A DNA stretch of 64,000 nucleotides from positions 8,122,001 through 8,186,000 of the forward strand of contig NC_088320.1 in assembly GCF_910592395.1 (NCBI RefSeq). The letters run 5' to 3'. Each line of letters begins with the position of its first letter. The stretch's first letter is position 1. The stretch comes from Lineus longissimus (lineage: Eukaryota > Nemertea > Pilidiophora > Heteronemertea > Lineidae). Shown in pieces: positions 23,801 to 35,949 of this stretch. The translations under genes and the position numbers were made by a program. Below the pieces are notes generated by a model. The model had not been told where the DNA came from. It saw only the letters and a program-made list of their open reading frames with translations, and searched no databases.

Positions 23801-26800
23801 AAGAAGGTGGACCACATGCTAATGAGGCTATTCTACTTGTACCACAAGGCTCCCAAAAAACTATTTGAATTGAAGGCATTGTACGAAGTAATGAAAAACA
23901 CATTTGAATTTGAAGAGGGTACATTGAAGCCCAAACGAGCTTGTGGTACAAGGTGGATCAGCTTCAAGTTGGATGCGTTGAAGTTAGTTCTGGATAAGTT
24001 TGGTGTTTACATGGCACATTTGAAGAAGTTGTCACCGAAGGTTGCTGAGATTGCTGGTTACCTGAGAAAGTGGAATACTCCTCACATGTTGATTCAGGTC
24101 GCTTTCTACATTGATGTGTTGACCCCAGTTGCAACGTTGTCAAAGATTTATCAGGGTGAAGGGGTTGATGTTGTTAGGGCTGGTGAAGCCTTGGGGAAAA
24201 CTAAAGTGAAATTAGGCAAATTGAAAAAAAAGAAACTTGAGGAAATGTCAACTATGAAGATTTGCTTGCAGAAGGTCGAACACATCAATGAGAAAGCAGT
24301 GTACCAAGGGCTAGAATTCAGTCATGCAAAGTTTGACCATAGCTTGAATGTCATGAGGGGCCAGAAAACTGATATTCTGGATGTTGTAGAGTCGTGTGTT
24401 TCATCCAGATTAGATGCTGGCAGTGATCCATTGATTGAGCAAGTTGCAATGGTACTAAATTGTGAGTCTTGGTTGGCAAGGTCAGAGGTTGATGATGATG
24501 ATGAATGCTTTGCAGATGATGAGATAACTGCTCTCTTTCAGCATTTCTGTTTCGCTCATCAAATGCTTCAAGCCGGTGGAAAAATGTACTAGTACTTGTT
24601 GAGCTTCTGTTCTCCATTCCTGTATCAAATGCAAAATTGGAACGGTTGTTCTCTCGCTTGAAGAGAACTAAAGTTGATGTCAGGGGCTCTCTTGGTGAGC
24701 AACGGTTAACCAATTTGTTGAGAATAGGGGAGGAGGGACCTGATGTTGGGTCAGTTGATGTGAAACCTGTTGTGAAATTGTGGTCAAAAAAGAAACCTAG
24801 ACGGCCAAATCAAGGTACAAAGAGGAAACTGCACTTGGGTGATGGTGAAAACAAACGTAGGCGTGTTGACCATGACAGTAGTGATTCTGAGTCTGAAGCT
24901 TTGTGCAACTTGGAACACTCTGATTTTGATTCTGATGTATCTGATGATGAACTTGATGTCTGTGATGATCAATTTTGGAATGAAAATTTTATCAGTGACT
25001 CAGAAGATGAGGCAGATTTTGAAGGGTTTTAGAGTATTTGCCTTTGAACTACTGCATGTACAATTACTGGTACAATGTTGACACACCTCTTGGTCTATTT
25101 TGCTTTGTTTGATACAAGCAATCACATACATGTACAAGTGCCTACAAGAGATGCACTTGCACCTGATCTTAGATCTACACTGCACTGGACAATGAAAAGC
25201 AGTGCTTGGGTGCACTTATGCAAAATGCTGTAACCTAATGATAACTGATTTTCTTTGTTATCCCCTCATAACAAGATTAGTGCTTCATGGTTAAGAAAAC
25301 AGTCTTTTAACAAAAGTGACAATGTAGTTCAAAAGGTGTTTTGTGTAGCCCTACTACAACAACAGGGTATTTTTAGTATCATCACAAATTGTATTTACAA
25401 TGTGAGAAAAAATGTAATTATTCAGTTAATCCTAATTAGCTAATAAGCATAGGTGATACAAAATAAAAGTTTTGAAAGAGAATTCCATTATTTGTCTCCT
25501 TCCCTAAAGAGTCCATGTCTTATCCCATTATCATGCAGTCTGAGTCTATTGATTTTTAAAATAACTATGCATTGCGCTAGTTGATTTACTGCATCCTGAA
25601 AAAAACTGCATGAAGAGACATGGACCCTGGCTTATCAAAACACTATAACTTAGTGGAATGGCAAATCTTCTCATTCCATTAAGTTTTAGCTAACCAATTC
25701 CAAGGAGCATCACACACAGATGGATCTCATATCAGGATGTCCCACTCAGTCCCCTCTTGCCCATACCTACCAAGGATCGCTCCCATTTGCCTCTATGATG
25801 GTTGCCACAGGAATGCGATGTCTCTCTCCGTCTTTCTAAAGTGGATGGAATCTCCTTGTCCTGTCTCATGCTTACCTTGGACAATGAAATCCACAGGATG
25901 ACCCTCTTGTCCCAGTATCATATCGCCATGATCAGGGATGCAACAACATCTTTTACAAAAAAATTGCCCTTCCATTCCAATTATCAACCCTTGGTGTGCG
26001 ACATGGAAAAAGCACTGAAGCGCGCCAAATTCCCTAAATTATGAAGAAAATTCATGTCAGGTACCAAAATGAAAATGTCAGGCACCAATTCATTGGTGCC
26101 TGACATTTTGTCAGGCACCCCAACAAGACTTATTCTCAGGCTTGCATTTGTGCGTAGTTTGTCATGGCCATTTGGTTCTTTAAATGAATAGATCCTTGAA
26201 TATCCCTTTTCTGAAACTTTGTGCCTGTCCCCTTCCGCGTAACAACAAGGGCAACCGAATTTCCCATTGAATTGCATGACGTTCATCAGGAGACACCTTG
26301 CAGGTGCGTCCGCGATTGTACTGAACAGAATCCCCTTGATGACTTTGTCTTTAACCATGAATCCGTTATTCCTGAATTTCACAAGGTCCTCCATGAACGG
26401 TAGCAGAAATGTTCTCATAGAAGGTTTATCCTCTGAATACCATAGGCCCATCAGAATTCTGTTCTGTTTCTTGTACCTATAGATATAAGAGAAAGCAATG
26501 TGTTGTATAAAAGCAACCTACATATTTCGGCAATTCCATGTCAACACAAAAAAATGGTTCCTGTGTGACCATCTCAGATTTGACCCAAAAAATGACTATA
26601 GAATTAAAATACCTTGTGGTGTATTAAAAATGAACGCATGCAGAATTGCAATTAAAGATATATGTAGAATCCAAATTCTAATGGTTCAGAAGTTATCGCC
26701 CATTAAAATATTTGGTATCTGGCCCACTTGTCTCAGCATTACATGGGGACCCACAGACCCAACAGATACATTTAGTAACATGTAAGCTATGTTTGGATGC

Positions 26801-27801
26801 CAGATTCTGAAAGCCTGGGAAGAAGGTAATATACCTGAGATCAGGAGACAACTCATTGATCGTTGCATACAGCGGCCATACACTGTGTTTGGTGGATTTG
26901 AACAAGGCAACACCATCTGTATTGAGCTGCAAAGAGATGTGTATATCTCGGTCTTTATCCACAACATCACCAATGAAAAATCCACTCGGGTCAAAGTGAA
27001 GCCGGTACAATTCTCCATCATAAACGTCTTCAATGTTGTTTGGAGCTACTTTCTTCCGAGTCTGTCTATATCCAAGGTTTTTGAGGATACCATCACCTGA
27101 AATGCAGAAACAGATAATGGGTTTACTGGAATCTATTGCATGTAAAAATATACTCTTCTTGTTAACAGACTATACTTAAATTTAATGTTTGGATATACGT
27201 ATCTTCCAAACAAGATGTTCTCGAAGTAGTACTAGTATACTAGTATGTGAATGAACATACGAAAACTGAAAGAATGATACCCTATAGGAATACAACTTGA
27301 CTGAGGCAATCGTAGTTCATGAAAAAATATTGACTCACGTTGCAAGATTGATTGAAGTTGATCCTCCAGAGGCACACGTACAAAGTATCCAATGTAAGGT
27401 GACTGGCAGTTACTACATTTATCCCCACTTTGTAATCCAATGTAGTAGGTGCACTTCTTGCAATAATAATGGCAGAGCACAGGATTCTTTGACTTCATGA
27501 AAAATGCCTTGAAAAGATTGCTTGTAATGTGGCATGCATTGTCAACCATACAGTGTAACTCGACCAATGTCAACAAGTCCGTAAGTGCCTCACCACTCAG
27601 ACCATGGCGTATACAGAAAGTGATGATCAAGAGCATGCTTACTCCTATTGTCAAACGAGATCCATCGTACAGTGGCTCGTCTTCTAACAAAAGCTGTTCT
27701 TTATCAACACTAGCATAGTCATGCTCACCAATATCAGGTGAGTCACCTGCACCCATGGCACCGGTTATTGGATCGTGACTGCTTGCAGTGCCAAGTGCCA
27801 T
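20880..27801 (-). CDS. Tnp2-type (EnSpm/CACTA) transposase, interrupted by hAT
   Basis: The exons read downward: 27801-27339 (ATG at 27801), 27096-26835, then 26476-26139 continuing at 22195-20880 once the hAT insert is removed. Donors and acceptors are canonical and phases fit. Exon 1 has SRLTIGVSMLLIITFCIRH and a zinc-binding knuckle (CHYYCKKC, CSNC). Exon 2 has LHFDPSGFF, LNTDGVALFKSTKHSVWPL. Exon 3 has GLWYSEDKPSMRTFLLPF, ADAPARCLLMNVMQFNGKFG, CPCCYAEG. After the insert come VKGVKGFSAF, FDCVRGTGIDYMHCVCLGLVK, HWKASEFRSFML and LHCLLHLCDKVQDLGPLW. These are the Tnp2 core motifs. In-frame sequence continues upstream of the ATG but has a TGA at 27802-27804, so the N-terminus may be longer in intact copies. 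Apart from the insert I see no stop from 27801 to 20883. Confidence 0.88.
22586..25032 (+). CDS. hAT transposase (ZNF862/KIAA1586-like), one frameshift
   Basis: The ATG at 22586 starts MSKLTDYFGRKNP. A Ser/Lys-rich linker follows, then WIKSDLARDNAELWLKYT and a TTF-like finger (LRCTLC... HANTLCHAKAYRLH). The catalytic segments are FYSVLCDGSTDCTITEKEVV, LVGFGADGASVNSGDKAGV and QWCVAHRLELALKDALK, then CGTRWISFKLDALKL. The frame ends at 24592. One base later the dimerisation domain (LVELLFSIPVSNAKLERLFSRLKRT) continues to 25032 with an acidic tail (HDSSDSESEALCNLEHSDFD). The break sits in an A run at 24580-24584, so a single-base deletion or an assembly error explains it. The gene is otherwise intronless and intact. 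It is one of the youngest-looking elements here. Confidence 0.9.
25033..26128. other. hAT 3' non-coding region
   Basis: AT-rich, with a poly(A)-like aaaataaaag near 25459. Short frames have no family match. 26050-26128 carries the gtcaggcacc subterminal motifs. Confidence 0.45.
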
Positions 27802-27804
27802 TCA

Positions 27805-28489
27805 ATCTGAATCGCTGCCAGCATCGGCAGGAAACACACACACATTTTCCCCTGTAATGAATTCATTTTCCATTGTGGTTTTTGCCTCTGGCACCAGACA
27901 TCGATGAAAATCTTCATTACCACCATATCCATGACCATATTCATGATCGCAGTCGGAAGCCTCTGCTGCAACAGTATCACTATCAGGAATCGAACTGCAA
28001 ATGTATGGCTGCTCGGTAGTGTCAGTGACCTAACTCTCAAGTCAAACCAAGGCGAACTGCGAATAACCACGTACTCCAACATCGATATGATGCAGCTTGA
28101 CAACTCGCTTTATTCACTACGGCGACTTTCTGAAGTTGAAAGCTTTATGTTCATAGGTAACTCCTTGAAAATATCGGGCCAAAAAGTCAAAAAGTCACTC
28201 GACGACGTCGACCAGCCATTTTGAAGTCTTGCGTGTACACCAGTACATGTACACTGTACTTACAGTCGGTCGTAGAAAACAACATGCGCAAGACTAGTAT
28301 TGCTTAAACTGCGCATGCGCTTTTGAGCAGTTTCAAAATGTTTGGAAAGAAGATTATTGGGAGATTATCCAATAGGATTAGAAGGTTTATCTGTTTAAAA
28401 CAAAAGGAACTCTGGGAAATTGTTGTTGAGTCGTTGCACAATTTCGAAAATTTATTGATTTTGGCTGAATTTTTCCGATCGTCTACGAT
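27805..28489. promoter_or_regulatory. Shared divergent promoter region of Tnp2 and BEN genes
   Basis: The ATG codons of the two EnSpm genes face away from each other across this 0.7-kb gap. It contains the self-complementary GCGCATGCGC (28311-28320) and atgcgca at 28284, matching the known NRF-1 consensus (YGCGCAYGCGCR), a common element of bidirectional TATA-less promoters. The part next to Tnp2 (27805-28000) reads as an acidic N-terminal extension of Tnp2 closed by a TGA, so some of it may be 5' coding sequence in intact copies. Confidence 0.5.
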
Positions 28490-31400
28490 ATGAATTCTAA
28501 CGCAAACATTGTCAGGAAAGTGAGAGTTTCACTCCATTCTGATGAAGGTATGTTATTGTTTACACCTGATTTTGTTCAAATAAATATTATGTGTAGGGCC
28601 TAGGCCTAATTTTAAAACGTTTCGTAGCTGCGACGTACTGAGTGAATGGATGTTCCAATGCCATGGCCATGCAGCATGCATGCACTGCATGCCCAGCCCA
28701 ACTATCCGTCCAGTATCCATGCATGCGCGCGTGCACCGCGATGCCCTGGGCCTGGGCTGGGGGAGGGGAGTCAAGGCTAAAGTGTACGTAGGCTATAATG
28801 CACCGAAAGTACACTTTCTTCCCACCTGAAATCACTGATAATTACCGTATTTGACTGACAATCGATTTCTCGGTGCAATAATGAATAAGCGTCACATACA
28901 CTGATACAGACACATAACGTGCATTTCAATGTTGACAATTGGACGCTGGCTGGCACTCGATCGGGCAGTAAAATTAAGTCCCTAATTCCACACCGGCAGC
29001 TGAGTCGCAGCTAGAGCGTATTTTCTCTCAGGGGGGGGGGGGGGCATAACCGAAGCGTATCAAACATTGGATTAATTATTGGCAATAATTTTGCAACTTG
29101 CACAATCTATACTCAGGCCTGCATGCCTTGCCCTTGGCTTCTCGCTCACTGTGTTTTTTTCGTTTTAGTCAGGTGGGCTGTTGTACGATTTGATGACGAC
29201 ATAGTTAGCAAAGTACTTTATGCTCGTGATGTTGTGACTGAGGGGGAAGATGGCTGTGATCTGCAGGACAAAACCAAGGCTGAGCTAGGGGACAGGTGCA
29301 TCGCCCCATATGGAAATGAAAAATACTCTGGCACATTGGTTTGTGTTTCAGGTAAGAAGATACCCTACGTACTTGGGATTTGAATTCTGCTACCATGCAA
29401 TGAACAACCATGAATGGGGTCTAGCTTATTACAGGGCTATAGGCCAACCTATACATTGAATAAAAGCTGGGAATTCTTACTATGTAAAATGCGTAGGAGG
29501 AGGCACTACTTTGTAGCCCTTCCTTATCCCGTCTGCTTTGAAACTATAGTTGCATGGATCCAGTGAATTTTACCTGGACTGCCTTATGGAACCACCTGCT
29601 CAAGTTCAACACTATAGCTTGCTGTCGTCAGTCTCGATCACATAGGTTTTGTGAAAATGGCACTCCTTTCCCAACTCACGACCAGAGATTTTTATAGGAT
29701 CTAAATGTACTTCGGTGTATAATGTTCTCATGATTTTTTTCAGTTGACAAGCAAATTGTGACCCAAGCTAAGATGAATGAGGAAAAACGTCTGAAAGAAG
29801 AAAAGGCCAGGAAGAGGATGAGCGACAAAAAGGCTGAGACAACCAATGGCAATGTCCCAGGTATGGTGTGAAGTTTTATCAGTGCTAGGGAAACCCTTGA
29901 AAATAGAGAATTTTGAGACAAACATTCCTGAGAGTATTTGGAAATACTTTTTGGGAAGAGTGGTGAAATTTTTATGTTCGTTGCAGCTTTGATCATTTGG
30001 GAAATATTAAGATCTGAATAAAAAATGGCAAGATGAGGTTTCTGCCAGTGGGGATGGGGTCTGAGGTTACAAAATCCTTCATCTCAACTGAAAATCTCAT
30101 CAATGAGGTTATCAGACAATGGCAGATTAGGTGCATAGATTTTTTGAACTAGTTTAAAATTTATGGCCTTGAATGGTTCACATGCTACTTGACAAGCCCT
30201 AGCTGTTTCTCCAAGTAGCTCGAGCATAGGTTGCCAACAAGATTTTACCACTTCCTCCTGTCCTGGGCAGTTCTACTCATACAGTGAAGGCCCAATGGAA
30301 ATGTTAAACAGTAAAAATATTTCAGTGTGAGTAGAGCAATTCTTTGTTCTATTTAAAGTACCTTCCCCTTTTTTTCTTCAAGCTCAAGTTGTGGGAAAGA
30401 CGAAAGCAAAAAATGTGAAGAAGAAGGCAAATATTGAGAGGATTGCTGCTGTATCTCAAGGTAATTTGTCTTCTCTTGGTAAAGATTCAGATTCAGGATT
30501 TTACGATTTACACAAGAACATAATAATTTGGCATTTTACCACTCGCTCCATGGCAGTCTTCAGATCATATATTAATAGAATCATGCTGAAACTTCAAGTG
30601 GGAATCAGGTTTTATTTACAGATATTGCCAACATGTCTGTCAAGTGAAGTGAGCTCTCATAATAATACTTGTCTGCGCGTGATCCCTCTTCTCTCTTTTA
30701 AGTTTTAGTACTGTTATAAAAATGAAGTCCATCCACATCTGCAACACAACTGTCCGTATTGTCTGGTGTGGAGTGTCTGGTGTGAAATTAATCGAATACT
30801 GTTCTAGTAATGAATAACCAGTCCTTTTTTCTTGAAGCTTGTGTTGAGGGAATTAAGACAGCGACAGATGATGGGAAAAAGAAGGCCAACAGTCGGGAGG
30901 TTGTTGGTGTAGCACAAGGTAATTTGTCAAGTGATGCTTGTCATAATATTTGTTTGCAGGGAACACTTCTCTTTCATAAGTCCACCCCAAACTGTTTTGT
31001 TTTTGAAATTCCAGTGATCACTTTTTTCGCTGGTGCTGTTTGATATTGTAAGTCAAGGGATTTAGAGTGAACCTTGGCTGAAGATGGGGGGGGGGGGGAG
31101 TGACTCTTCATATCTTCTTCAGAAATTGAAATTTCTTTCTTCTTCTTCCAGTCCATTTTGATAATAGTCTTCCACAATCAGGGGGAAACCACACCCACAG
31201 AGACAAGAAGAGAAAAGAGCAAGATGTTGAGAAAAAATCAAAGAAAAGTGCGGAAAAAAAATTGGTGAGCACTGTGAGCAAGGACTCTGTCCATGGAATA
31301 GCGCTATAAAAGAGACTATTATTATTATTATTATTATTATCATTATATCGAGGAACCTCCCACAATCGGTCGTCTCTAAGTAATATATGCCTAACTTCAA

Positions 31401-34318
31401 AAGCCATAGCTGACTGAAAATATTTTGTGATTAACCAGTAGTTATCTACCTGCAACAACATCAGAGGTACATTTCTTACAATGTATATGTAGCTGGATCT
31501 GGGTCATTCTTACGGGCCCACCCCCAGTTTCACATCCTCTCACCGTCAAATAGAATGTGAACAAATGAGGTGAACTGAACTGGGTCCTATTTCATGAATG
31601 ACCACCAACTTTAACACATGCAATTCATAAACAGTGATTGGGTTCAAATTTACCCCTGTATGCACATACATAGTTCTATTAGTTAGTCGTGTAAAAACTG
31701 TGATTATATTTAAGACTATTTTTGCCTTTAAATTGCAGCTGAAGATCTTCAAAAGAGCAGAAAACGTGCTCTTTCTCAGACCATAAGGAGGGAAGAGGAA
31801 ATCCTCACACAAAATGGCATCGACGATCAAGGTAGGCTTGACCATCAAGGTGATTTGGATGAACACTACAGATCTCGCCAACCTTCAGGATTTAAAAAAA
31901 AATGGAATTGTCGCCCTCCGGATGACGATTCGGAGACCATAACTGCCGGACCACACAGCTCTCAAATATGGGTTTCACAGATACGGGATGTTAAATAAGT
32001 CATTTCATAAACACCCAAAGTTACCCCTGTTTGCGCAGAGTTCTATTAGAAGTGTAAAACTGTGATTATATTTAAAATAATTTGCCTTTAAATTGCAGCT
32101 AAAGATCTTCAGAACAAAAAAAAATGTGCTACTTCTCTTACAAAAAGATTGGAAGAGGAAATGCTCACAGAATATGACGGCAATGATCAAGGTAGGCTTG
32201 TCCATTGAGGAGATTTAGATGAACACTCAAGCTCTCACCGAACTTCAGGAAGAAAACAAAAATCGAATCCACGATCCTCCAGATTATGAGTCTGAGACTG
32301 CTAGACCACACAGTTCTCAAATATGGGATTCACAGATACGGGATGTCAAATATAAAGTTATTACTAAACATAGGAGCATAGCTGGGAGGGGGGGGGCAAA
32401 TGGCCCTGGCCCAGGCAGCCCCGAACAAAGTAGTTTTCTATGTAAGTTTTGGCCAAAACTAGCTAGGTCCCTGCATTGCACTCATCATTAGATTTTAATT
32501 GATTTCAAACTGGTTATATTTCACTTTCAGAAATGATTTCAAATTCCAAGGGCCACCCTACCACTGGAGGTAAAAGGCCTCGGCAGGAGTATGTTGACCT
32601 GAGAACATCGATGAGCGATGATGCCGGTGATTCGGATGATTCCATCATTTATGAACTGGTCCCCCTTGACTTTGAAATGGAGACTGTTGAATCACCCAAA
32701 CAGATGCCAGTCCCGTCAGCATATGCTGTGCACCCAAGCAGTGTTCTTCACTTATCGCCATCAGCAAAGACACCTACATCTAGGACACCAGTACAGATGA
32801 CACCGAAGACATCCTCTTATCCTATTCCAAGCCATGTCCTGTCGCCAATGATAAATACTCCCCCTTCGTGCCAGAGTTGTCTACAAAAGAATCATGAAAT
32901 AACGAGGCTACTTGAAGGTGAGTGCAAATGTACATTGTACTTGCCATTTGAGAATCTTGGTTTGACGCAGCTGAAGAAAGTACTTGTACCTTACATTCAT
33001 GTAGCCTGTAGCAACCAGGTGGCACAAGTTTCAAAAACCTGCTTCTTTTGATGTCTTTTTTCAAACTTGCCCTGGTGTGGTGTGCTATGGGTCACTCCAA
33101 ACCAAATCACAAAAGCGTACAGGCAAATGTACAGATGTACATGTACACCTGTTCTGGGCTGAACATCACAGACAGCCTCCCCTCAATCACAAAAAAAGGG
33201 TATGGAGACCATGGGAATTAACCTTAATGTAAGGGGTAAAAATTGTTGTTTATCAGGTGGATTTGTGACCAGCATGACAGGAATAGACATTGTCTCTTAA
33301 GATTTATGATTTTCTTAATTCCAGAAAACAGAAGACTGCGTACTGGTAGGGTCGAGAGGATGACAAGTCCCATCCACTCCCGGAGTGAGATTGAGAACCG
33401 TTACGCACGTCCACGACCAGGGTATCGAACCAAAGAGGAGGCGCACCAATATCAGGTGAGTTAATGCAGAACTTATAGAGAATTGTCATCAACCAATTAT
33501 TTCTGACTCCCGCTGTTTTAAGGATAGATGCATATCAACATAATGGAATCTTGGTATTGTTGTGAGGACATCTGCCTTATAGGAAGTAAAAAATTTTAAA
33601 TTGAACTTTGATGCTAGAGTTCAGGACACAATTGTCAGCCTCTTATGTTGTCATGGTGGAATCATATCATACGATTTGCATTTAATTTCAGATGGTGGAA
33701 TTGGTGAGTGGAAGTGGCATATACCTCTATCAGGACAACATCGAGCCAGTGAGGCGAAGAAGTTACAATGCCCAAAACAAAACTTTGAGCGGGGAAGGTT
33801 TAGCCAGAGGGCTGATGGGAGAGATATTTTCGCGGGAGGAAATCATATACGGCTCACTGAGCCGTACCCCAAAACATCACAGATTGTCAACCCTTGACCC
33901 AAGAGTAATCCAGGCCATAACAAGTGAGTTTAAATTTTAAATAACGCCATGTTTTTCATCTTAGAGTCCTTCTGTATAGTGCTTGTTTTTGGCGTTAGTT
34001 TCAAGTAGTCACACGTTTTAAATAATCTAGACAGAACTGATAAGAAGTATAATATTTCAGCGTCCGCAATGACCAGATTATCTGGTACTTTAATTTTAAG
34101 TACCAGAACTATTGTAGTTTGCTTTATTATATTTTCCTTGATGTTTTCTAAACAAAAGTGCATTCAAATGACCATGAAACAAAGATGGTTAAAATTATTT
34201 GTTTCGTTTTTCAGGTTACTGTGTGGTTCATGGAAATACGACAGCTGGACGGGTGAGAGATGCCATGACGCGTAAAATAACTTCCTCTAGGAAGAAGGCA
34301 AAGGTTGTTTTGGAGTAG
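28490..34318 (+). CDS. BEN-domain protein encoded by the EnSpm-like element
   Basis: The exons are 28490-28547, 29169-29351, 29744-29860, 30383-30460, 30838-30918, (31152-31264), 31739-31831, 32099-32191, 32531-32917, 33325-33455, 33692-33923 and 34215-34318. All have GT/AG sites and nearly all are phase 1-1. The N-terminus holds a small domain (VRWAVVRFDDDIVSKVLYA, CIAPYGNEKYSGTLVCVSG) of the kind that opens many transposon-encoded BEN proteins. A Lys-rich middle with coiled-coil character follows, then an acidic/Pro-Ser linker. The C-terminus is a BEN domain (MVELVSGSGIYLYQDNIEPV, LARGLMGEIFSREEIIYGS, LSTLDPRVIQAI). BEN domains bind DNA and recruit chromatin factors. The place inside the EnSpm ends suggests a TNPA-like role in binding element ends, which is inference. 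One exon (31152-31264) breaks phase and may be skipped. No clear poly(A) signal lies before the downstream BEL LTR. Confidence 0.85.
30383..30918 (+). repeat. Duplicated Lys-rich exon pair in the BEN gene
   Basis: Exons 30383-30460 and 30838-30918 encode related peptides (KKKANIERIAAVSQG and KKKANSREVVGVAQG). Both are phase 1-1 and are followed by the same donor context (caag|gtaatttgtc), which points to exon duplication. Confidence 0.75.
31265..31345 (+). repeat. SINE/LINE 3'-tail-like fragment with (ATT)n
   Basis: The phrase ccatggaatagcgctataaa followed by an (ATT)n run is typical of 3' tails of invertebrate retroposons. It abuts the odd exon ending at 31264. Confidence 0.5.
31590..32230 (+). 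repeat. Duplicated exon plus flanks in the BEN gene
   Basis: Exons 31739-31831 and 32099-32191 are both 93 nt and phase 1-1, encode AEDLQKSRKRALSQ and AKDLQNKKKCATSL, and share about 100 bp of upstream intron (tgattatatttaa...aattgcag) and the downstream caaggtaggcttg. This is a segmental duplication of about 360 bp. Confidence 0.85.
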
Positions 34319-34547
34319 AGGATCATTCGATATGAGAGCCATCTGAAATTTGTGTACATTGGCATAATGCATTCAATTAGGAGATTTTATACTCGATCTG
34401 TACAGTCTATTTTTGGAGCAATCTGGATGACATGATCAAGTTATACGAATGGACTGTAGTCTGATTTAATATATACATGTACTGTTGGTGACGGCTGGCC
34501 CGGCAACTAGTACATGAAATGTTGTAATTGTACTGTGACTATTTTTG

Positions 34548-34759
34548 TGTAAACTAGGTTTACAGGCCACCGTAGACAAATTCACTGTAGTGAAATATGA
34601 CATGCATTTACGGAGTCACGTGGTTTATATGTTCACCCTTATAATAATGTTGTAATAAAGATCACTTCGCATGTGGAGTCACAAGAAGCACGTAGTTCCT
34701 CTTGCGTTTGTCCCTGTGGGCTCTAACAGGAACCTGGTGTTTTAGTATTGATGTTTACA
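34548..34759 (+). repeat. 5' LTR of the BEL derivative
   Basis: 212 bp, TGTAAAC...GTTTACA, with AATAAA near 34654. It may also supply the poly(A) signal for the BEN gene upstream. Confidence 0.92.
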
Positions 34760-34910
34760 AATGGTGCCGTGACCAGGATCCCTGTGGGCTCTAACAGGAA
34801 TCTGGTGTTTTAGTATTGATGTCTACAAATGGTGCCGTGACCGGTTACCACAGAGCCCTGATCTACCCGAATACCGTATTGATGCGACCAAAGCGTTTAG
34901 TAACATTGGT

Positions 34911-35937
34911 ATGGACTTCACGGGACATCTTCTGGTGAAAGATCGCGATGGACATGTGTTCAAAGTTTACGTGTGTTTATTTACATGTTTAGGCACTAGA
35001 GGTGTAAACCTTGAACTGGTCAATGATTTGAGCGCCGATTCGTTCATCAAAGCATTCAGAAGGCATTGTGGCACTTATGTTGTTCCAGATAGGTGTTTCT
35101 CCGACAACGCAACCAATTTCAAGTCGGGAAGTAGTGAAATCGAAAAGTTACTAAGGCGTGTGGCGAGTTCAGAAGTGCAAGAGCATTTTATTGCAAAGCG
35201 CATTAGATTTGATTTCATACCGGTACAGTCCCCCTGGTGGGGAGGTTCTTGGGAACGTCTCATAGGCGTAATGAAGTCAGTACTTAGGAAAGTGTTAGGC
35301 CGGGCATTGATTAGTTTTGAAGAAATGTACACATTGATCAAAGAGGTTCAGTCCGTCCTAAACAATAGGCCATTGACGTATGCAAGTGGATCAATAGAAG
35401 ATCCAAAACCTCTGACACTGTCAATGCTATTGTTTGGCTACGAGACTGATGAGTTGCCACATGAGTTGTTTGATGAAACTGACCCTGATTGGTCACAAGT
35501 TGGGACTGCTGACTTCATTACGAGGGCAGAACGTAGGCGCGCTCAATTGCACACTCATTTTGTGACAAGGTTCAAGAATGAATACCTAAGCTGCTTACGT
35601 GAGAGACACGCTTACCAAGTGCGGTGACGTGGTACAGGTGACGTAGTACAGGTTCATGAGGACAATATACCACGTACACGTTGGAAACTAGGCCTTGTAA
35701 CTGAGTTATTGTTCGGCTCTGACAGTAGAGTCAGAGCAGCCAAAGTAAAAAGTGGGAATTGTTTTACTAGCAGAGCAATTTCGAAGTTGTATCCGTTAGA
35801 AGTCAGATCAAAATCTGTTAGACAAACTGTGTTAAGTGAATTAAAGTCATGTGATGATCCCGGGGAACCTGAGCTAAGATGTAGCAAGCGCCCTTCGGTG
35901 GCAGCGACGAGAAGCAAAATTGCAGCGCAGTTGGCCG
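34911..35937 (+). pseudogene. BEL/Pao integrase fragment
   Basis: The retroviral-type integrase core starts in frame before the ATG at 34911 (GMDFTGHL). The catalytic triad is visible: D in GMDFTG, D in FSDNATNF and E in GGSWERLIGVMKS. The zinc-binding N-terminus is deleted. The frame ends at a TGA near 35625, where a 14-bp tandem duplication (ggtgacgtRgtaca) disrupts the start of the C-terminal domain. That domain then continues as GDVVQVHEDNIPRTRWKLG. The element cannot encode a complete pol protein. Confidence 0.85.
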
Positions 35938-35949
35938 GGGCGGAGGATG

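Larger units (their letters stand above)
22196..26138 (+). mobile_element. hAT element inserted in the Tnp2 transposase
   Basis: The insert is bounded by inverted TGAGAATAAG (22196-22205) and CTTATTCTCA (26129-26138). Host coding sequence on both sides (minus strand ...LRTNASL and RLANVESTL) joins into a normal Tnp2 sequence when it is removed. Subterminal motifs gtccggcacc (left) and gtcaggcacc (right, three copies in both directions) look related. The exact target duplication cannot be settled because the target is itself palindromic (GCAAGCC...GGCTTGC). Confidence 0.8.

Noticed and set aside
27904-28224. 106-codon plus-strand ORF in the divergent promoter region
   Set aside because: It lies opposite the probable N-terminal coding extension of Tnp2 and has no domain.
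29030-29044. Poly-G run as a structural or regulatory site
   Set aside because: It is a simple homopolymer in an intron; similar runs at 31086, 32388 and 45221 suggest ordinary slippage.
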